From Sordaria brevicollis (taxonomy: Eukaryota; Ascomycota; Sordariomycetes; Sordariales; Sordariaceae): a stretch of DNA of 64,000 bases. The stretch lies in the NCBI GenBank assembly GCA_033439795.1, contig JAUTDP010000019.1, positions 1-64,000 of the forward strand, given 5' to 3'. The position numbers were made by a program, and so were the translations under genes. Positions 33,860 to 45,500 of this stretch are shown here, piece after piece. The notes beneath the pieces are model-generated. The model did not search any database. It saw only the letters and a program-made list of their open reading frames with translations, and was not told the DNA's origin. Position 1 is the first letter of the stretch; every line of letters starts with the position of its first letter.

Positions 33860-36540
33860 GTCTATTTTAACGAAGATTAAATTAATTTTAGAACCCTATT
33901 AATTTTATAACGCGTATTTACCCGCTTTAAGAAGAAGAATCGTACTCTAATCGAAGTAAAGGAAGCTATTATTAATTTATTTAAAAAGGTTACGCCTAAA
34001 AAGAAGGCTACGCCTAAAAAGAAAATTGCGCCTAAAAAAAAGGTTACGTTTAAGAAACCCGCCGCCGTTATTAAAAAGGGGAAAGAGAAGGTTAAAGATT
34101 TTATTCTAAAATTAAATACTAAAATCGAGACCGATAGCGAACCGTTACCCTCCTCTCCTTTTAGGTTAACCGACGAATTTATTAAACTATCTAACGGTAT
34201 TAAAAATTTCTCCGACTTCGACGACGAAAATAAATAGGAGCTCTTTATTCGGTTAACCCTTAAAAAGATTTTCGATATTTCTTTTATTTATTTTAAGGAT
34301 AATAATAATAATTTTACCTCTCCGGTTAAATAGGTTATAGCCCTCCCTTCGAAGGTAAATTAGCGCTATAAGGCCGCTACCCCCCTTTTAAACCTAATAA
34401 ATTTATTTATTTATTATTTATTTAAGTAGAATTTATTGTAATTGGGTCGTATATTATTAACGTGCGTAATAAACCTTCTCCTATTTAAAACCGCGGCGCG
34501 TATAAGGAGGTAGAAGTTGAATTAGAGAATAGGGAGCTTTATATATAGCGATTTAGTACATCTCTATTAAAGGAGATTCGAATGCTGCAGGTAGGTTACG
34601 TATAGGAGGTTATCGAGGATACCGCGGCCGTTAATATTAAATAATAAATTATATTATATAATATTATATATAATATTATTATTTATAATAATAATAATAA
34701 AAACCGTATTATAGTATATATTTATATTGTAGCGGGTAATTTCTTTACCGATAATTATAATAAATTCGATTACAATTCTATTATAAAATTGTACCTTCGT
34801 TATATAGCCTAATATAGTATATTTACTATTACTTTTAAATTTCGTTTAATTAAATTACTTATTAGCGACCTTATATAATTATAATTATCCCCTACTTTTA
34901 TAATTATAAAACCGTTAATACCTACTCCTTCCTACGGCCTTACGAATCCCTTTGTAATTATATAGGCGGTTATTCTTATTATATAAATATTTCGTTCTTT
35001 ACGTACCCCCGGTAATAGTATTATTAAGAAGCCGCGGCGGACAATTATAAATATTATATTAGAAGAGGTATATAAAGCTAAATTAGCGGATAAAGAGGAA
35101 GAAGCGCTTATTAATTAGAAATTACGCCGGTTAGTATATATAATACTTTTATAAGTATAAATTTATAATCTCGATTTTAAATATAGAAATTATAATAAAG
35201 TTATTGAATATTAATTATATTACGTTATCGAGGGTAAAAAAAACTATTACAACCTTTCCTTTAAATAAATCGGTAAATAAGCGCGCGCAATTTAATTAAA
35301 AAAAGCTATTATTATTAATCCGCCCGCGGATATTTTAAAAAAGATATTTAAGTAAAACGTTATTATTAACGATATCGGTATTAGTAATAGTAGCGCTAAT
35401 ATATCGAAGTTTTATAAGCGCGGTGGTAATATTAATATTAACGTTATAAATAACGTAAATAGTAGTAATAATAACGCTAATAATATAAATACCCTTAATC
35501 TTTTATAAATAATATTAAACGAATTTCGAAACCCTTTATTTAATTATAATAAATTAAGTAAGTATCCTTTATACCCTCCCCTATATTAACCGCTACCGTT
35601 ATATTATAATTATAGTTATTATTTCCCTAATTATTACCACCCTCCCCTCTTATTAATATATATTAATAGTTTTATAACTATTAAATTTACCGCTAGCGCT
35701 ATATTTATAATTACTATTAATCTAATTGCTATTAATTTAACTATTATTAATCGATTATTCCTATTATTAAATAGGGTAATAATAATCGAATTTATAAATA
35801 CTATATCTAATTACTTTACGACTTCGTTTTATAGGGAGCCTACCGACCGCGTAACTTTAGTAGTAAAGCGCGCTACCGCAATTATAATTAATTTACTATC
35901 GTCGTTATATATTAATATAATTCCCCTCTTTATTATATACCCAATTCCGCTATTAATAATATTATTATTTATTACTAACGATGATGAAATTATCGATTTT
36001 ATAATTGCATTATCTTTGCCGCTACCGCTTATACCGCTTAATTATATAGTAAAGGAGTTAATTACCGAATTTTTTAAAACTTTTTACCGGATATATTACG
36101 TTAAATATATAATAAAAGTTAGGCGGGTATATAAAGTACTAATAGAATTATGTAATAAATTATAATACCCGTAGTCGCTGTACGATATATTAACGTTTAA
36201 AGACTAATTAGTAAAATAATATATTGCGCTAAGGTTCTCTCTTACTTTCTATATTACTTTTAAAAATAAAATTAAGGATTTCCTTAAAGAGGAGTACGCT
36301 ATATTCGCTATTTAAAATAATATTTATAATATATTACTCCTAATTATTATTATACTCCTTAATTAATTAATATAGTGCTTTAAATACCTAGATTAGCTAT
36401 ATACTACGTACCGTTAGTACCGATACGACCGCGCTCGAATATAAAATTATACGAGCCTTTACTTCTATAATTAATAATATTATTATTAATAACGTTAACG
36501 ACCGATAATATTTCGAATCGAATTATAAAGAAAGAGGGGG
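33860..36540 (+). pseudogene. RIP-decayed plus-strand gene with Lys/Pro-rich repeat, unidentified
   Basis: A coherent frame begins near 33870 with a Lys-rich tandem repeat (KKVTPKK, KATPKK, KIAPKK units), then an acidic stretch KIETDSEPLPSSPFRLTDEF around 34110-34180 and SDFDDE near 34220. Far downstream another stop-free stretch (about 35690-36110) ends LITEFFKTFYRIYYVKY. The N-terminal tail resembles a histone-H1-type or nuclear-localisation tail. No transposase signature was found in it. Several frame changes are needed to connect the blocks, so introns or indels are likely. Confidence 0.5.
33983..34055 (+). repeat. 18-bp tandem repeat coding for K-x-T/A-P-K-K
   Basis: Four imperfect copies of a unit like GTTACGCCTAAAAAGAAG. 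The peptide unit is six residues, and variation between copies is mostly of the RIP type. Confidence 0.7.
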
Positions 36541-36679
36541 GTTTATAGTATTTTAATATTATTATATAGATAATTATTAATTTTAATTCTAGTATTAGAT
36601 TTAGTATACTCTAGTACCTTAATAAATATTCGTTATTATAATATATAATAAAATATATATACTCTCTTTTACCCTCCCT

Positions 36680-37760
36680 CCTTTTTACTTCTTTTTAATT
36701 ATTATATTATATTATTTATACTCTATTAATTCGTTAGCGTATATCTATTAGTAATCCTTATTAAAATTATCGAATTTATTTATTATTAATTTCGTATTCT
36801 TATAATAATTACGGATTTATTATATATACGCCCTTATATTAAATATTACCTTCTTTAAAAAATTAAGGAAATCTTCTTCCGTAATATTATTACTACTTTT
36901 ATTATAATATACCTTTTTAAATTACCGTTTAAAATCGCTAAAGTATATTTTTATAGGGTTAAATTCGGGAGAGTATAGCGGCAAATATTATAATAATACC
37001 CCCTTTTAAGTATACGCGTATTGGAATTAGGCTCGAAGGTACTAATTAACGTTATTTATTATTAAAATACTATTACAGCTAAGAAATAGATTTATATTTA
37101 ATAGTAACCTCTCTACTATCTACTCCCAAAACTTAGCGGAGTTTATTATACCCTAGAATATTAATAGATCGAATATACTATTTATATTAATAATTAGGAG
37201 GAGGTAATACCGCTTACTACGTTCGAACCGGTTAGAAACTATTATAATAGTGCCCTTAAACGCTTAACTAATATAATAAACTCTATCCCTTCGATCTATA
37301 TTAAATTTATTATAAAATACGAATATTTTTATAATAAATAAGGATATTTTTATATATTAATTTACAATTAAAATAGGGGATTATTACAATATTTTTAAAT
37401 AGAGTCGTTTTTTTTTCTATTTATCTTATTGGAAATATCTTCGTACAATCTCCTTCGAAACGTATACGTCGTATTTATCGGTTAAAAAGGTATAGATTTT
37501 ATCGAAATATAAATCGGGTTTTATAATAAAAAGCTCTATAACTTTTTATAATATCGGTTAATATAATATTTACTATATAAATAATATAGTAAACGTACTT
37601 TAAGCGCTTATATTAAAAGTTTTTTAGCGTTTTAGGGTACTTTCGAAGGTAGAAATACTTTACTAATATCCTTAAAAATGCTCTTATACTTCCAAATATT
37701 CTTTATAAAAATATTAACGGCGGTAGCGACTTCGTTAGGGTATTTATTATTTACCAATAT
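36680..37760 (-). pseudogene. Tc1/mariner-like (DDE_3) transposase relic
   Basis: Read on the minus strand through stops, the C-terminal part gives LPLYSPEFNPIK near 36950-36985. This is the LPPYSPDFNPIE signature that carries the second catalytic Asp region of Tc1/mariner-type DDE_3 transposases, followed by a K.R.-rich helix region (about 36880-36940). Upstream, around 37440-37560, is a stretch readable as a helix-turn-helix region ending before a KEIVRRY-like block. Length (about 350 codons) fits the family. The gene is dead through RIP. Confidence 0.7.
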
Positions 37761-37959
37761 TATTGTAATTAATGCCTTTTAGCGGGTATTTAGGTAATAT
37801 ACTATATCAATAATAAAAAAAAAAATAACGTAAATATTAGAAATAATAGATATGAATATTATTGCATTAATAAACGGTTTTTTTATAGTAGTTTTGGCCA
37901 GTTTTAATGATAATCGATGGTGTTATTTTATTAAAAATTGAAAAAGTGGCCAGTTTGCG

Positions 37960-38022
37960 TTGTTGTGTGTACGCGCACACACCCCCTCCCGCCAAGACTG
38001 CACAAGCGTTTGAGTTTGGGAA
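37960..38022 (-). repeat. Right 63-bp terminal inverted repeat
   Basis: Reverse complement of 33587-33649 with four transitions. Confidence 0.9.
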
Positions 38023-39324
38023 CAGAAGAGGACAACACACTTGCTGTTGCCACACCTGTTTTTGGGGAACGGCACCTAGGTGTATCGGAACTTTAAGCCC
38101 AAGGAGTAATCCGACTTCAGTGAGAGTTCTCAGGCATGACGAGGATTCAGGGGCATTTAAAGAATCTATCCCATCGGCGAGTGTGTCATGGTCTGACGCT
38201 TGCCTGCCGGAGATTATAGGTAACATCGTCGTTCAGAACAGGCTGGCTCATCACTTGGCGTTTGTTTTGACGGATTGACCAGGGTTGTGATGTTGGGTTC
38301 GGGTCATTGGATGTATGGTGGTGTAATTGAAATGTCCAATTGATGGGAGTCATGGGTTTTCTGGGGCTCGTATACCCTACAATGGGTTTTGGTTGAACCT
38401 CCAGGATATTCATCGCGGTATTTCGTACTTGACAGTTTCTTTGACGGACCACGAAGCAAGATTGACCTGATTTACTTGTTGAGCTGAGGTGCAGATGAAC
38501 CATTCAGTCCTCAGCTCCCAGGTCGTCCCGGGCGTAGCTGTTGAAACCGCGACTTCCTTTTCTGTGGTTGATGCAGGTTGTCGTGTTCTGAATATGTATT
38601 GGTCTCGGCCCCGAGAAGCTCTGGTTATTCCCCGCTGATAAGGAGCGATCGGGGCTAAGATAAGCAACCGCGGACCCGCTCAAGCAGCCGTCAAGGTGCA
38701 CGCCAATTCAAACCACCGATGAACTTCCAAAGATGCCAAACTGAAGAACGGGATATGGCGTGTCAGCTTCAACTCTCGTATGCGTGTTGCTGATTCAGGT
38801 TGGGAATACTTCTCGGTCAGAAACCTCTTTGATTGATAATCCTGTGATGGTGATAAATCTCGTTTCTTTGACATCGACGGGACGACGGCACTCGCACATG
38901 CCAAGAACACCGAGACCCACCCTTTCAGGGATTAATAAGCCACAAAATAACCCAAACGGGCATCGAGCTTTCCCTCTCGGACAAGAGCTTGCCAATTGTA
39001 TTCGATTCGGTGAACCTTGGAGGTCGCGATCGAAGTGAACAACTTGAAACAGAGTCGTACAAACGGAAGGTTCAGCATGTATAAGATGCTCTTGCCGAAG
39101 TCTCAAAAATGTTCGTGTCCATCCGATTCATCCGCTCTTGCTCCCTTGCATCAACCGAACTGGACTGGTAGAAAGACGGAGCTCCCCATCTCCTGCCCCG
39201 TGCTTATCTGTGATAAAGCTGTCCCTCCCTCCCCCGACTCTGTCGTCATCCATTTTGGCAGCTCTATCCAGCACAACCAACATAACATAGCATCGTATTC
39301 AACCACTCCAAATCAACCATTACA
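38023..39324. other. Intergenic, promoter of the NmrA-like gene
   Basis: About 1.3 kb of normal composition. Open frames on both strands lack recognisable content. The last 100 bases before the ATG are C+A-rich, a likely leader. Confidence 0.5.
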
Positions 39325-40239
39325 ATGGCTCTTCGAACCATCCTCGTCACCGGCGCAACCGGCCAACAAGGCGGCGCCGTAGTCCGCGCCCTCCTTAACC
39401 ACCGTAACTTTGATGCCTCTTCCCTCAAGATCCTTGCCCTTACTCGCAACGCCACCAGCCCTTCGGCCCAGCGACTTGTCGATTCCAGTAAGGGCGTCGT
39501 CCAGCTCATCCAGGGCGACACGACCAACCCCAAGCCCATCTTCGACGCCCAGCCCCAGGGCTCCATCGACTCAATCTTCGTGGTCACCGCGATGGGCAAG
39601 AAGCCCGAAGAGGAGCAGGCAATTCCGCTCATCAACACCGCTGTCGAGCACGGTGTCAAGCACGTCATCTTTTCATCGGTCGACCGAGGTGGCGACGAGA
39701 AGAGCTGGGACAATCCGTGCTCCGAGATCCCCCATTTCGTGGCCAAGCACAACATCGAGCTGCACATCCGCAACAAGGCCGAGAAGGACCCGTCCAAGTT
39801 CTCTTGGACCATCTTGAGGCCAGTCGCCTTCATGGATAACTTCAACCCCGGCATCTTCTGCAAGCTCATGACGGCCATGTGGCGCAGCGCCCTCAAGCCC
39901 ACCACTAAGCTGCAGCTCACGAGTGTCCACGACATCGGTCTGTTCGCCGCCGAAGCCTTTTACAACCCGACCGAGTATTCTGGCAAGGCCTTGGGCATCT
40001 CGGGAGACGAGCTGACCCTCGACGAGACCCGTGAAAAGTTCAAGAAGGTCACCGGCAAGGAGATGCCCGAGACATTCACCTTCCTCGGAACTCTGATGCT
40101 CTGGATGGTCAAAGAGATGGGCTCCATGTTTGCCTTCTTCGAGAAGCAGGGATACGGGGTGGATATCGCGGCCAAGAAGAAGATCGTGCCGACGGAGGAT
40201 TTCGAGACGTGGTTGAAGGAGAGCAGCAAGTGGAAGTAG
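39325..40239 (+). CDS. NmrA-like NAD(P)-binding protein
   Basis: Single exon, 304 residues, ATG at 39325 in a good context (ACAATGGC). The N-terminus has a Rossmann beta-alpha-beta turn ILVTGATGQQGGAVVRALL (residues 6-24), followed by LALTRN and a QGDTTNP segment, the order seen in the NmrA/HSCARG branch of atypical short-chain dehydrogenases. FSSVDRGG and ILRPVAFMDNF are also family-like. The canonical YxxxK catalytic pair is replaced by HIRNKAEKD-type sequence (K at about 152), as in NmrA-like proteins. These sense NAD(P)(H) redox state or act as isoflavone-reductase-like enzymes; NmrA itself restrains the nitrogen regulator AreA. Which of these applies here cannot be told. Strong codon bias for C-ending codons suggests good expression. 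Confidence 0.94.
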   Translation: MALRTILVTGATGQQGGAVVRALLNHRNFDASSLKILALTRNATSPSAQRLVDSSKGVVQLIQGDTTNPKPIFDAQPQGSIDSIFVVTAMGKKPEEEQAIPLINTAVEHGVKHVIFSSVDRGGDEKSWDNPCSEIPHFVAKHNIELHIRNKAEKDPSKFSWTILRPVAFMDNFNPGIFCKLMTAMWRSALKPTTKLQLTSVHDIGLFAAEAFYNPTEYSGKALGISGDELTLDETREKFKKVTGKEMPETFTFLGTLMLWMVKEMGSMFAFFEKQGYGVDIAAKKKIVPTEDFETWLKESSKWK

Positions 40240-41176
40240 GATGTCACTCCTGTTGAGTGTATGATACCCGTTTTTTGTCTTGTATGTCATCTTGTGAGGA
40301 ATGTGCTTGTTTAATGTTGAATCGAGAATACTTATCGTCCTGGAAGAGGTAATAAACTATTTGCTGATGTAGCTGTTCAGAGTCTGTATCGAGGCCAGTT
40401 TGTGGTATGATCTTAATCTCCGTCGGCTCTATGTTTTTGCTGTCAGAATAGTTAATAATACTGAAAGTGTGTTGACGAAATGGAACTCGTTCAAAGCTGG
40501 AAAGATCTATTCCTCCGTCGTCGGCATTTTCTCCGCCGGCATGAAGGATCATATACAGTCGAGACCCCTGATTCTGCATGTAATCCAGCAGCTTAAAATA
40601 TATGCACTGGATGGAGGTTATGCAGTTTCAGGACCCGTGGTTTGGTGAGGGCAGGGGAATTCAGACCACGGAATTCTATGCACCAAATGGCGGTTATGCA
40701 GTATCTTAGAGTATGCAGTTTCAGGGGTCTCGACTGTAAAGAGCATCACCAGAGCGGCAGTGTCGCCGGACACCTTTAGTCGCAAACCGTAGCTCAAAGT
40801 TAGGCAGCCCCACACTTCGCCTGTTCGTATTACGATATGATTCATCCTGAGTGAGAAACAGTGTTACATTGTTGGTCGGATTGTCAGCTTTAGAGCGGCC
40901 GTCGTGCGGGGAAATCACCGCCGTTCCTTGTTCGTTCGGATTCCTTCGACGCTCGGATTATCAAACCCATCACCGGTGTTGGCCTGCAGACTACCAACTT
41001 GCCAAAGCGTATATCAACCACACATACCTCTACCCTGACGAGTTCGTCTCGTGTCTGCACTCCAAACTTCAATCCAGGGCCTCTTCCTATCTCTCCTAGT
41101 CGCAAGAGAACATTCTGTGCTCACCAAATCACAAACCACACAACTCTCATCTAGGTACCTCGCCAAAACCAGCACC
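40240..41176. other. Intergenic containing a MITE
   Basis: About 0.94 kb between the NmrA-like gene and the hydrolase gene. It holds the 181-bp MITE described separately; otherwise no gene is recognised. The 130 bases before 41177 are C+A-rich and probably the leader of the hydrolase gene. Confidence 0.5.
40556..40736. mobile_element. 181-bp MITE with TA target duplication
   Basis: Both ends read CAGTCGAGACCCCTGA inward, and the match extends to 24 bases with two mismatches. TA flanks both sides (40554-40555 and 40737-40738). TIRs beginning CAGT with a TA duplication are typical of Tc1/mariner (pogo/Fot1) derived MITEs. The interior contains two related direct repeats (GGTTATGCAGT) and a smaller palindrome CCGTGGT...ACCACGG. 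No coding potential. It was not mutated by RIP to any visible degree. Confidence 0.85.
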
Positions 41177-42573
41177 ATGGCCTCCTCCTCCGCCAAATCC
41201 ACCCTCGACCAAATCCTCCACCGCTACACCCCCCACCCGGACTCCCCTTCCACAAAGAACAAAATCCTCGGCGCCTCCTTCCTAGTCGTCGACAAGTCCG
41301 GCCCCATCTACGCCGGCGCAGCCGGACACATCTCTCTCCCCATCACCTCCTCCTCCTCCTCCTCGTCAACGACCCCTACCTTCCAAACCGACTCCTTCCT
41401 CTGGGTCGCCTCCCTCACCAAGCTGCTCACAACCATCTGCCTCATGCAACTCGTCCAGCAGGGCAAACTTTCGCTGGATGAAGATGTTCGTGATAAACTT
41501 CCTGAATTAACCCAGGCGGGTATCCTGAAAGGTTTCGAGGAAGGAGAAGATGGAAAGGCGATACTAGAGAAAATTGAAACCCCCATTACTCCCAGACAAC
41601 TACTCACGCACAGCGTTGGACTGTCGTATGACTTCGGTCATCCCCTTTTGACAAGGTGGGCAAAAGAAGTTGGCAAAAACAGCGATACGAATTCGATGAC
41701 CGTTGAGGGTTGGACGACGCCCTTGCTTTTCTCGCCGGGGGAAGGGTGGGTTTATGGAACGGGACTGGATTGGGCGGGGGTTTTGTTGGAGCGTGTTCTC
41801 GGTAGAAATGAAACGCTGGGGGGTTACATGAGGAAAAACATCTTTGAGCCACTGGGGATGGAGACGTCTACCTTGAAGCCGGCGGCTGAGCCGGTGGAGA
41901 AGCTGGAAAAGAAGATGAAGGATAAGTTGGCGCCTGTGGCGCTGAGGGATGCGGAGACGGGCGAGCTGTCGATTGGAGAGTTGCCGCTGCCGGCGGCGTG
42001 GGATCCAAAGGCGGAGAGCGGTGGTGCGGGTCTGTGGACGACGGCGGAGGATTATGGAAAGGTTTTGTCAGCGGTTTTGCGGGCTTCCACGTCGGGTGCT
42101 TCATCTGATGAAGAAGGAGGAGGGTTGCGGCTCAACAAGGAAACGGTCGATTTGATGTTTACCGGTCAATTGAATGAGAAGGGGTTGGAAATGGTTAAGG
42201 AGATGGGAAGGACGTTCAAGGTGGGCATTATGCCCGAGTTTCCGGACGGGTTTGAGGCGGTTGATCATGGTCTTGGTGGACTGTTGAACCTGGAGGATGT
42301 GGAAGGTAAGAGGAGGAAGGGAAGTATGATGTGGCATGGGTACTGCAATTCGCATTGGGTAAGTCATCTAATCTGTTCTTGAAGCAGTTGTGAACTGATT
42401 ACTAACGTTTTGGGATAATGCAGTGGATCGATCGCGAAACAGGTATCGGTGCATGCCTCTTGGTTGAACAGTTTCCCTTCGCCGACCCGGTTGTCGTTGA
42501 CCTGTATAACGACCTTGAGCGAGCGGTATATGGGGAGCTGGTGCCCGAGTGGAAGAAGACGAGGGATATCTAG
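41177..42573 (+). CDS. Beta-lactamase-fold serine hydrolase/transesterase (LovD/esterase VIII type)
   Basis: Two exons, 41177-42358 and 42424-42573, with a 65-bp intron (GTAAGT, CTAAC branch site, TGCAG); 443 residues. The ATG at 41177 sits in CACCATGG; the open frame extends 42 codons upstream without ATG. Catalytic features: nucleophile S79 in SLTK (S79, K82) within LWVASLTKLLTTICLMQLV, and Y193 in GWVYGTGLDWAGVLLERV, with the preceding LFSPGEG turn. The Ser-Lys-Tyr spacing resembles LovD (76-79-188). HGYCNSHWWIDRETG across the splice junction supports the exon join and corresponds to the C-terminal strand of the fold. No signal peptide, so the enzyme is probably cytosolic. Expected reaction: ester hydrolysis or acyl transfer. 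No biosynthetic cluster is evident around it. Confidence 0.93.
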
Positions 42574-45500
42574 GTCTATTTACTACGTGGGTTAGGTGGA
42601 GTAAGAGCCCGAGCATGATAAAGTCAGCACGCTACACATTTGATTCTCATCAACAGGATCCTAAACTCAAGTTACTTTTGATCCCCCAAGGTTCACAGCC
42701 TTGAGTGTGCTCGATTTCAGGTTATTAGACCAGATGCCGTTATTGTACTTCCCAGAGACTTGCCTCCAAATGACATGCTCTGTCTGCGCGCAAAGTGGAA
42801 GGGACTTCCTGCCTGGCCTGACAACCCGCTGTCTCTACTTGTATACACACCTTCAGCAATGAAGTATGTATGGCCAAATTACTGCGCTTTTGTTCAATCT
42901 CGGATTTGCGAGGGAACTGCCTGAAGGTGTTCAAAGACTAGCATGCCTCTCAAGGATATCCTACTAGGCCTGATAAAGTAAGTTTCTCCCCGCATAGACA
43001 GGCTCTGCTGGATGTCTTCTACATTCCCCTTTGCGGCAACTCGATAATGTAGCGAGCCTGGTCGTCGCGGGCACGGAAATCGGGTCATTTGTCATCCCAG
43101 TCCCCAAACGAGCAAGTACCTATACATACCGATATGCCAAGGACAGGGAGAAATCCACTTGATATCTGAATGAATCAGTTTGTTGAGGCGATCTAGACAT
43201 GGGCATTTCTTTGTTGAAGGCTCTTCGCAAGGGCCCTCCCAGCCCTTACGCTTGTAACAGCGTTATGTACACTAGAAAGAGCCTCTTGAGTAGATAAGCC
43301 TCAAGGATTCTGGAACATTTTAGCCTAATTCGAGCGTCTGATCTTCATACATGGTTGCAACGTATGGTTTTCTCTTGAGCAGGCTCGCACCGAAATGTCA
43401 TGAAGAATGAAGAGCGTCGATCACATGGACGTCGTGGTTGATCGGCAGTGGGCTAGTTCCCCATGGACCCTCGGGGTCTTTGGTGGAGCTTCATCACCTT
43501 CCTGATGCGGGAATCTTCGCCTACACCTCGGCTCGGTAAGTGGTGGAATCGTACATATGTAAACAATGTTGATGCTGGTTTCGGTAGTGTCCAGGATTAG
43601 TGTTAAACGGCAATTTGAGGGCATCACGGACCATGCTTTGTCGTACATAACCTACAGTAGCAGCCCGAAGGTCCACATTCAATGCTTGCTAGTACCAGAG
43701 CAGGTGTCTATTAGCAGGAGATCATAGTAGCCGAGCGAGCCCTCAGCGTGTGAATGTTTGAACGATCGTTCTCCTTCGGAGTTTCCACATCCAAAGCAAA
43801 GACCCCTATTTTTGCTTTTTCGCAGAGCCTTTGTGGGGATATTGCGAACAAAGCCTCGTGGTACGTAGCGAGAGACCTGAGATATTGGAGATATAGCAAG
43901 ATTAGCAGATTTGAGCAGGGCTTGCGAGACAATTACTGTAGTAACACATACGGTATGGGGCCCCATCTCGCCATCTCGAAGTTCATGGTTCCCCCAAATA
44001 TCGGACTTTTAGGGGTCCAAACAAGGAGCTTGCCGAGGGGCATTTGGGACTCTTTTTAGGCGACTCAGCCTAATGCGTCGGGTTGGCGTCCCATCGCCAT
44101 CATTGGTCCGGACGGCGTTTATGGATTCTTCAAAGATGAGATTCAGCATCTCTTGCGAATCAATACCTCAAGGCCCGTTATCAAGCTGGGGTTTCTCCGA
44201 GACATCGCCAAGATGGGGCGAGCCTCGCTTCTGTTGAGTGTCGTCGGTTGTGTGACTGCCTCCATTTAAGGCACAGACAACTTTGGGGCTGTAGCTGGTG
44301 ATTGAGCCATCTGTTCTTCTCTCAGCGCTTCAGTCTGTGTGTATCGATGCAGCCTTGAACACACCACTGGCCTCTTTTGAGTCCGACATAGCAATGTTCA
44401 GCTGAAGACAAGGAAAGACGTCGCGGACACTAACATACCTTAATCAACAACAGAAGCGCTAAATTAGGCCATGGGTCCAGCAAAGGCCATCCGCCCCAAC
44501 ATTGTCTTGCGCACGATGGCCTGAATGCCATAGTCCGCACTGTCCAGGGAGAAGACCCAAGCGGTAATGACGACGGTATTCCCCTGAGACACCGAGGATC
44601 CTCCGGGTGAGGACCTTGATAGACACTGGGGGGAACAAATGATCGCCAACATGTGCAATATCAGTCAATTCTCTAGTGTCAGGCACTTTGATCAACATCT
44701 TGTACCAACAACGCGCCAAGCTGTATCGACAAAATAAACCTTGCCTACCGGTGAGATAATGAGAAAGATAACTTGGCTGGGCGGCGCCGCAGTCACTCCA
44801 ATCTTATGCTTCGGTCATGTTTCTAGAAGTCCGTCCGTGGTAGCATTGCCGTGTGTTCGGACGAGTGACGGACCTGGAAGAATGCCGAAACTGAAGGACT
44901 CGCTTAGACGGCAATGCGGCAACTTGGCCGGCCGGCCGATCGTCGGTCGGCTAGTCAGAGGACCGCAAGACCGGCTCGCATATCGGTAGAGATTCGGACC
45001 TTTGGAAGAGAGTATCAACTGAATTCGCCGACAAAGATGAGGCTATTCTCCCAACGCCGTACATGATGGAACGGGCTGACCCTGAAGCCATCAAAAACGC
45101 CATTTCACAGCACATGCAGTTGGTGATATGCCACTAACCCCTGCTGCTTAGGGCCATCGCCCAGTGGCCGCCTGCCGTTACAGTATGTATCCCGGACTCC
45201 CAACGACGGACCCCTTTTGGATAACTCAACGTCAGTGCATTGTCTGACCGGTTTCAGAGAATAGGGTCGAGATAGTAAAGCAAAAGAAGCGGTACAAGCG
45301 AATCACCGCACGATAGTGTTTGGACAGTCGGGTCCCGAAACCAGCGGCTCGCGGCCCCGAAAAAAAGCCCACAAAGGCGATATGGTGCGACTGAGACGGT
45401 ATCCTGCCTGGATGAATCTATCCAGCCGGAGTCCTGGTATCCCCACGACGCAAGATTGGGACCAGGTGAGGCGCGAGACAGCATGGAAAATGACAGATCA

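Larger units (their letters stand above)
33587..38022. mobile_element. RIP-inactivated TIR element with 63-bp ends
   Basis: A 4436-bp element bounded by 63-base inverted repeats (33587-33649 and 37960-38022), both starting TTCCCAAACTCAAACG when read inward. Only four differences were found, all transitions. No target duplication is recognisable at the junctions. From about 33660 to 37950 the DNA is extremely A+T-rich and all frames carry RIP-type stops. It contains a plus-strand relic with a Lys-rich tandem repeat and a minus-strand Tc1/mariner-like relic. The TA duplication expected for Tc1/mariner is absent at these ends, so the mariner-like unit may be nested inside a different element. 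Confidence 0.8.
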
